A stretch of 64,000 bases of DNA, taken from Paenibacillus sp. JZ16. Lineage in GTDB: Bacteria; Bacillota; Bacilli; Paenibacillales; Paenibacillaceae. Of this stretch, positions 60,450 to 64,000 are shown one piece after another. Position 1 is the first letter of the stretch. The number at the start of each line of letters is the position of its first letter. Both the position numbers and the translations under genes were made by a program. The stretch lies in NCBI RefSeq assembly GCF_015326965.1, contig NZ_CP017659.1:3224001-3288000 (forward strand), in the 5' to 3' direction. The notes below the pieces were generated by a model. That model was not told where the DNA came from and did no database searches. It worked only from the letters and a program-made list of their open reading frames with translations.

Positions 60450-61829
60450 ATGATTGTTAACGATTCGATCGCAGCATTAGTTTCAGCTCAGCGGCGTTTT
60501 TTTCATAAAGACATCACCAAGGAAGTGGATTTCCGTCTGCAGCAGCTGACCAAGCTGCGCCAGGTTCTGATTGCCAGGGAAAACGATATTATGGAGGCCC
60601 TTCGCAAAGACTTGAACAAAAGTGAACAGGAGGCCTTCACGACGGAGATCGGCATTGTGTATAAGGAGCTTTCCTTCATCCTAAAGAATCTGAAGCGCTG
60701 GGCCAAGCCGCAGCGAGTCAAAACCGCATTGACGCATGTAGGCAGCAAGGGAATGGTCTACCCTGAGCCCTACGGTACGGTACTGATTATTGCTCCCTGG
60801 AATTATCCTTGGCAACTGGCCATCTCTCCGCTGATCGGAGCTTTGGCCGCCGGGAACACCGCGATTGTAAAGCCCTCCGAGCTGACGCCTAACGTATCCG
60901 GACTCATTACGTCCATCATCACGGAGACGTTTGACCCGCAATACGTGGCTTCAGTGGAGGGAGGACCCGAGGTAAGCACAAGCTTGCTGGAGCAGCCAAT
61001 GGATTATATCTTTTTTACCGGCAGTACCCATGTCGGCAAAATCGTCATGCAAGCCGCCGCCAAGCAGTTGATCCCGGTGACGCTGGAGCTTGGAGGCAAA
61101 AGCCCCTGTATCGTCCACGAGGATGCCCCTCTGGCCCTGGCGGCAGCACGTATCGCATTTGGCAAATATACCAATGCCGGCCAAACCTGCGTCGCGCCTG
61201 ATTATGTGCTCGTACACAGCAAGGTCAAGGAGAAGTTCATCGCGCACCTGAAAGACGCCATCACTTCGTTTTACGGCGAGAACCCTCTAACTAATCCCGA
61301 CTATGGGCGCATTGTATCGGAGAAGCATTTTGAGCGGCTGTCCGGCTTTCTGAACAATGGAACCCTTCGCCATGGCGGGAACCGCTCTAAGGAGAACTTG
61401 CGCATCGAGCCCACCGTGCTGGACGATATCACTTGGGATATGCCGGTTATGGAAGAAGAGATTTTCGGCCCCCTGTGTCCGATCCTGACATATGAAGATG
61501 TACACGAAGCTGTCCAGGCGATTCATCACCGTCCCAAGCCGCTCGCCCTTTACTTGTTCACGGAGAATGAAGACGTTCAGGATTACGTGCTCTCCTCGGT
61601 TTCTTTTGGCGGGGGATGTGTCAACGATACGCTGATGCATCTGGCCACTCCCTTCCTTCCATTCGGGGGTGTCGGCGAGAGCGGGATGGGCGCCTACCAC
61701 GGGGAACACAGCTTCCATACCTTCTCCCATAAGAAAAGCGTGCTCAAGCAGACCAACCGGTTCGATTTCAAATTCCGCTATCCTTCCAAGAACGGGCTCG
61801 GCATTCTGAAAAAGCTGATGAAGCCGTAG
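60450..61829 (+). CDS. Aldehyde dehydrogenase (class 3 type)
   Basis: 459 residues from the ATG at 60450, with GAGAGGGG upstream; earlier in-frame codons overlap the divergent gene. [54 protein letters not shown] (general base Glu) and GQTCVAPDY (catalytic Cys) are all present. Oxidises fatty or aromatic aldehydes to acids with NAD(P). YwdH-like in length. Strong terminator downstream. Confidence 0.92.
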   Translation: MIVNDSIAALVSAQRRFFHKDITKEVDFRLQQLTKLRQVLIARENDIMEALRKDLNKSEQEAFTTEIGIVYKELSFILKNLKRWAKPQRVKTALTHVGSKGMVYPEPYGTVLIIAPWNYPWQLAISPLIGALAAGNTAIVKPSELTPNVSGLITSIITETFDPQYVASVEGGPEVSTSLLEQPMDYIFFTGSTHVGKIVMQAAAKQLIPVTLELGGKSPCIVHEDAPLALAAARIAFGKYTNAGQTCVAPDYVLVHSKVKEKFIAHLKDAITSFYGENPLTNPDYGRIVSEKHFERLSGFLNNGTLRHGGNRSKENLRIEPTVLDDITWDMPVMEEEIFGPLCPILTYEDVHEAVQAIHHRPKPLALYLFTENEDVQDYVLSSVSFGGGCVNDTLMHLATPFLPFGGVGESGMGAYHGEHSFHTFSHKKSVLKQTNRFDFKFRYPSKNGLGILKKLMKP

Positions 61830-61868
61830 CTTTAACTAAGACCTTGCTCAATTGCCACTAGCACAAAT

Positions 61869-61901
61869 AAAAAAGGCGCATCGTCAAAGATGCGCTTTTT
61901 T
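61869..61901. terminator. Bidirectional terminator
   Basis: GCGCATC-GTCAAA-GATGCGC with A6 before and T6 after; ends both the aldehyde dehydrogenase and the K+ channel genes. Confidence 0.88.
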
Positions 61902-62586
61902 ACATGGATGAATGCTTTCTTCGATGCGGCTTATTGGCCTTCGCCTTCTCTTCACTGCCAGCCACATCCAAGCCGTCATCGCCCGGTGTGAAAATCCGGC
62001 GCAGCGTTCCCAGCATGGACAGCGCATACGCAACGGTAATGAAACTGAAGGCAATCTCCAGCACTACGACAAGCCGGGACGTATTATCGATTGGGGCTAC
62101 ATCGCCATACCCGACCGTGACAAACGTCGCCATGCTGAAATACAGGAAGGTAATGAACTGGCTCAGCAAATCCTGGCCAAGGTTCTCGCCTTCGAAGGAA
62201 GTGCCTCCGAACAGCTTATAGATCGACATATACACCATCGTGAAAAACAAAATGCACATCCCCGCCGCCATGCTGATCCGGACCAAGGTTGTTTTCATAT
62301 CAACATGCTGATGGACGGAGTCTGCAATCTTGTCGAATATATACAGCACATAGAAAATAACGGAGCATAATGAAAACAACAGGATTAGAGCGCGCATGCC
62401 GCCATCTCCGGGCACCACGTTCATCAGATCGATCCACCCAAGCAAATCTTCAACCGATACCAGGACATAAATGAGCAGTGGGGCAAGCAGCAAAGGCCTG
62501 CTGGACCACTTCTTGTCCATGCTGTAGAACAAATAAATCAACAGCAGGAAGCCCGTCAAATTGAGCAGCCACATCCACCATGACAT
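61900..62586 (-). CDS. Potassium channel protein, two-TM pore type
   Basis: 228 residues. Several N-terminal hydrophobic helices, a pore helix and the selectivity filter in FVTVGYGDVAPIDNTSRL, then a final helix (VVLEIAFSFITVAYAL) and a charged tail (SEEKAKANKPHRRKH). AAAGGAGGGAC before the ATG. Regulation unknown. Confidence 0.87.
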   Translation of the reverse strand: MSWWMWLLNLTGFLLLIYLFYSMDKKWSSRPLLLAPLLIYVLVSVEDLLGWIDLMNVVPGDGGMRALILLFSLCSVIFYVLYIFDKIADSVHQHVDMKTTLVRISMAAGMCILFFTMVYMSIYKLFGGTSFEGENLGQDLLSQFITFLYFSMATFVTVGYGDVAPIDNTSRLVVVLEIAFSFITVAYALSMLGTLRRIFTPGDDGLDVAGSEEKAKANKPHRRKHSSM

Positions 62587-62806
62587 TTTACAAGTCCCTC
62601 CTTTGGCTTGAGGTCTGAAGCTGCAGACCGTACCATTACACCTTTATTACCCTTGTAACGGTATTTATGCACCTGGAGGTCGCTGGTAGTTTCGCCTCTG
62701 CTCACTTTATACAACGTTCATGTCCGGCCGAGCCCGTATTAAAAAATAGCGCCAAAACACGCATGCGAGACGAACGAAAGCCGTCCAACTGCCTTGTCTT
62801 TAGCAT

Positions 62807-63607
62807 CTAACGGTTCTTCACCAACCACTGTACGGCATGATCCACCATGGCCCGTTGTTCGGCCAATACGCAGTCTGCCTTTCCTACACGGCCGTGCTTA
62901 TATGCACCGGTGCATTCCGCTTCAAACGAGGCTCCAATCGCTTCAAAATCGTCGGAGTGATAGTTGATATCCTGAAATGCCTCCCACTCTGTTATTCCCT
63001 GTACCCTGCGTACTGGCGCGTGGGCGGTAACCGCCTTCTTGCCTGCCCAATCCGCACGATATTCGCTTAAGTGGAAGGAAGTATTATTGCCATAGCCGCT
63101 GCCGAGCATAAGCACATAGGCCCCAGCTTTATATAAACGCGCCAGCGGAGAGGCTTCTCCCAAACCGTAATCCAGCGAATGGGGTTGCATAAGCGCCTCC
63201 GCTTCCCTGCCGCGTGCAGCAAACGAAACATGCGGGTGTAAGCTTCGGATGACCCCTTCTTGCTTGCGGAACACTTCCGGTATGATCCCCATCCCTGATG
63301 TGACGGTCAGAGCCGGATCATAGGGAGGCATGCCTTCGCGGATCAGATCCCACCATTTCGGGTCGGCCGGAGGATTCCCCCATGTCTTCGGATCGGTTAA
63401 GTTCGCAGACTGCGTCGGCATCACCAGTGTCCCTTCATCGCCCAGAATATCCTCCAGGGCCAGTATAACCGCCTCCGGACCGCCGACGATCCATCCGCCC
63501 AGGCTCTTGAGCGAGGAATGAACCAGCAGGGTCATTCCCTTCCTTACGCCCAGAGCAATCAGGTCATCGCTTATATCCTTTATCGTAATCGGTCTTTCAA
63601 TGATCAA
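62807..63607 (-). CDS. AAC(3)-family N-acetyltransferase
   Basis: About 266 residues. A TTG at 63607 has GAGGTG six bases upstream; a GTG at 63616 sits inside that site but could be used. Family blocks: GVRKGMTLLVHSSLKSLGGWIVGGPEAVILALEDILGDEGTLVMPT, TVTSGMGIIPEVFRKQEGVIRSLHPHVSFAARG and LMLGSGYGNNTSFHLSEY. This family acetylates aminoglycosides on the 3-amino group, but many chromosomal YokD-like relatives have unknown substrates, so resistance is not certain. Confidence 0.85.
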   Translation of the reverse strand: MIIERPITIKDISDDLIALGVRKGMTLLVHSSLKSLGGWIVGGPEAVILALEDILGDEGTLVMPTQSANLTDPKTWGNPPADPKWWDLIREGMPPYDPALTVTSGMGIIPEVFRKQEGVIRSLHPHVSFAARGREAEALMQPHSLDYGLGEASPLARLYKAGAYVLMLGSGYGNNTSFHLSEYRADWAGKKAVTAHAPVRRVQGITEWEAFQDINYHSDDFEAIGASFEAECTGAYKHGRVGKADCVLAEQRAMVDHAVQWLVKNR

Positions 63608-63660
63608 GTGACTCACCTCTATCTCAATATCCTAAAAAACACATAAATGATAGCACACAA

Positions 63661-63705
63661 CAAAAAAGCGCCTGTACCGAAGCGATGCCCCGGTCAGACG
63701 CCCTG
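63661..63705 (-). terminator. Terminator of sdhB
   Basis: Interrupted stem GCGTCTGACCG...CGGTACAGGCGC, then TTTTTTG on the minus strand. Confidence 0.7.
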
Positions 63706-63722
63706 GTGTTGAACTTAACCGA

Positions 63723-64000
63723 TTAAACGCTAAGCCAGCGCTTAAACAGGTGTTTGGTGGTATCCTTGTTCATTTCCGCAATCGACGTGGTCAGCGGAAT
63801 GCCCTTCGGACAAGAACGCACGCAGTTCTGCGAGTTACCGCAGCCCTCGATGCCTCCGTCCTGCATCAGCGCTTCCAGACGCTCTTCCTTGTTCATCTCG
63901 CCTGTCGGGTGAGCATTGAACAAGCGAACTTGGGAAATGGCGGCAGGACCGATAAAGTCCGTTTTTTCGTTGACGTTCGGGCAAGCCTCAAGACATACAC
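63723..64000 (-). CDS. sdhB: Succinate dehydrogenase iron-sulfur subunit, 3' part
   Basis: The frame is open to the window edge; only the C-terminal ~92 residues are present: VCLEACPNVNEKTDFIGPAAISQVRLF...GCGNSQNCVRSCPKGIPLTTSIAEMNKDTTKHLFKRWLSV. The CxxxCP and CGNxxNCxxxCP motifs bind the 4Fe-4S and 3Fe-4S clusters. It passes electrons from the flavoprotein SdhA to the membrane quinone site in the citric acid cycle. sdhA and sdhC should lie to the right. Confidence 0.92.
   Translation of the reverse strand, partial: VCLEACPNVNEKTDFIGPAAISQVRLFNAHPTGEMNKEERLEALMQDGGIEGCGNSQNCVRSCPKGIPLTTSIAEMNKDTTKHLFKRWLSV

Noticed and set aside
1..64000. CRISPR arrays, tRNA or rRNA genes, insertion sequences
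   Set aside because: I looked for regular spaced repeats, cloverleaf patterns and transposase motifs on both strands and saw none.

Overview
The window looks like chromosome of a Paenibacillus-type firmicute. This is inferred from gene content (YkoEDC, EcsAB, a YjcZ-type peptide, SdhB, PBSX-like tail genes), strong AGGAGG ribosome sites and frequent TTG/GTG starts. I saw no rRNA, tRNA, CRISPR array, integrase or transposase.

Left edge (1-4107, + strand): a large secreted-type polysaccharide-active protein, open at its 5' side. It joins an alpha/beta-hydrolase esterase to carbohydrate-binding modules and a pectate-lyase-like beta-helix, and is broken by one frameshift near its C-terminus.

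Centre (about 4.4-32.1 kb): a contractile phage-tail locus read on the minus strand. It holds two complete, divergent PBSX/diffocin-like tail modules in series: promoter-proximal module P (29.9 to 18.1 kb) and distal module D (18.0 to 6.2 kb). Each carries tail completion protein, small linker protein, sheath, tube, frameshifted tail-assembly chaperones, tape measure, LysM protein, XkdQ/R/S/T/U baseplate proteins and its own fibre. One holin and one glucosaminidase at the far end serve both. There is no capsid, portal, terminase or integrase, so this reads as a phage-tail-like bacteriocin (tailocin) locus able to build two particles. Its control region (29.9-32.1 kb) has an ArpU-type late regulator, an XRE repressor with three matching operator palindromes, an ImmA-type protease, two LexA boxes and an intrinsic terminator inside the tail-operon leader.

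Right half (32.2-64 kb), mostly housekeeping and accessory genes: an AviRa-like rRNA methyltransferase; a holin-like type I toxin; LysE exporter plus AraC regulator; TetR plus SMR efflux pump with a doubled operator; a TPP-riboswitch-controlled ykoEDC thiamine-precursor transporter; phosphatidylserine decarboxylase; two short-chain dehydrogenases; an AraC and a MocR regulator, both frameshifted; a PPOX flavoprotein; an aminotransferase; YjcZ peptide; ecsAB; a DEAD-box helicase; a LysR regulator divergent from a divergent PurA paralogue; a hydrolase and a WYL regulator facing a 49-bp palindrome; a frameshifted nucleotidyltransferase; CheX; a second LysR; histidinol phosphatase; a Tat-exported metallophosphoesterase; aldehyde dehydrogenase; a K+ channel; an AAC(3)-like acetyltransferase; and the 3' part of sdhB.

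Five genes are each broken by an apparent one-base loss, always in a G or C run of 4-6. That pattern points to base-calling error rather than five real pseudogenes.
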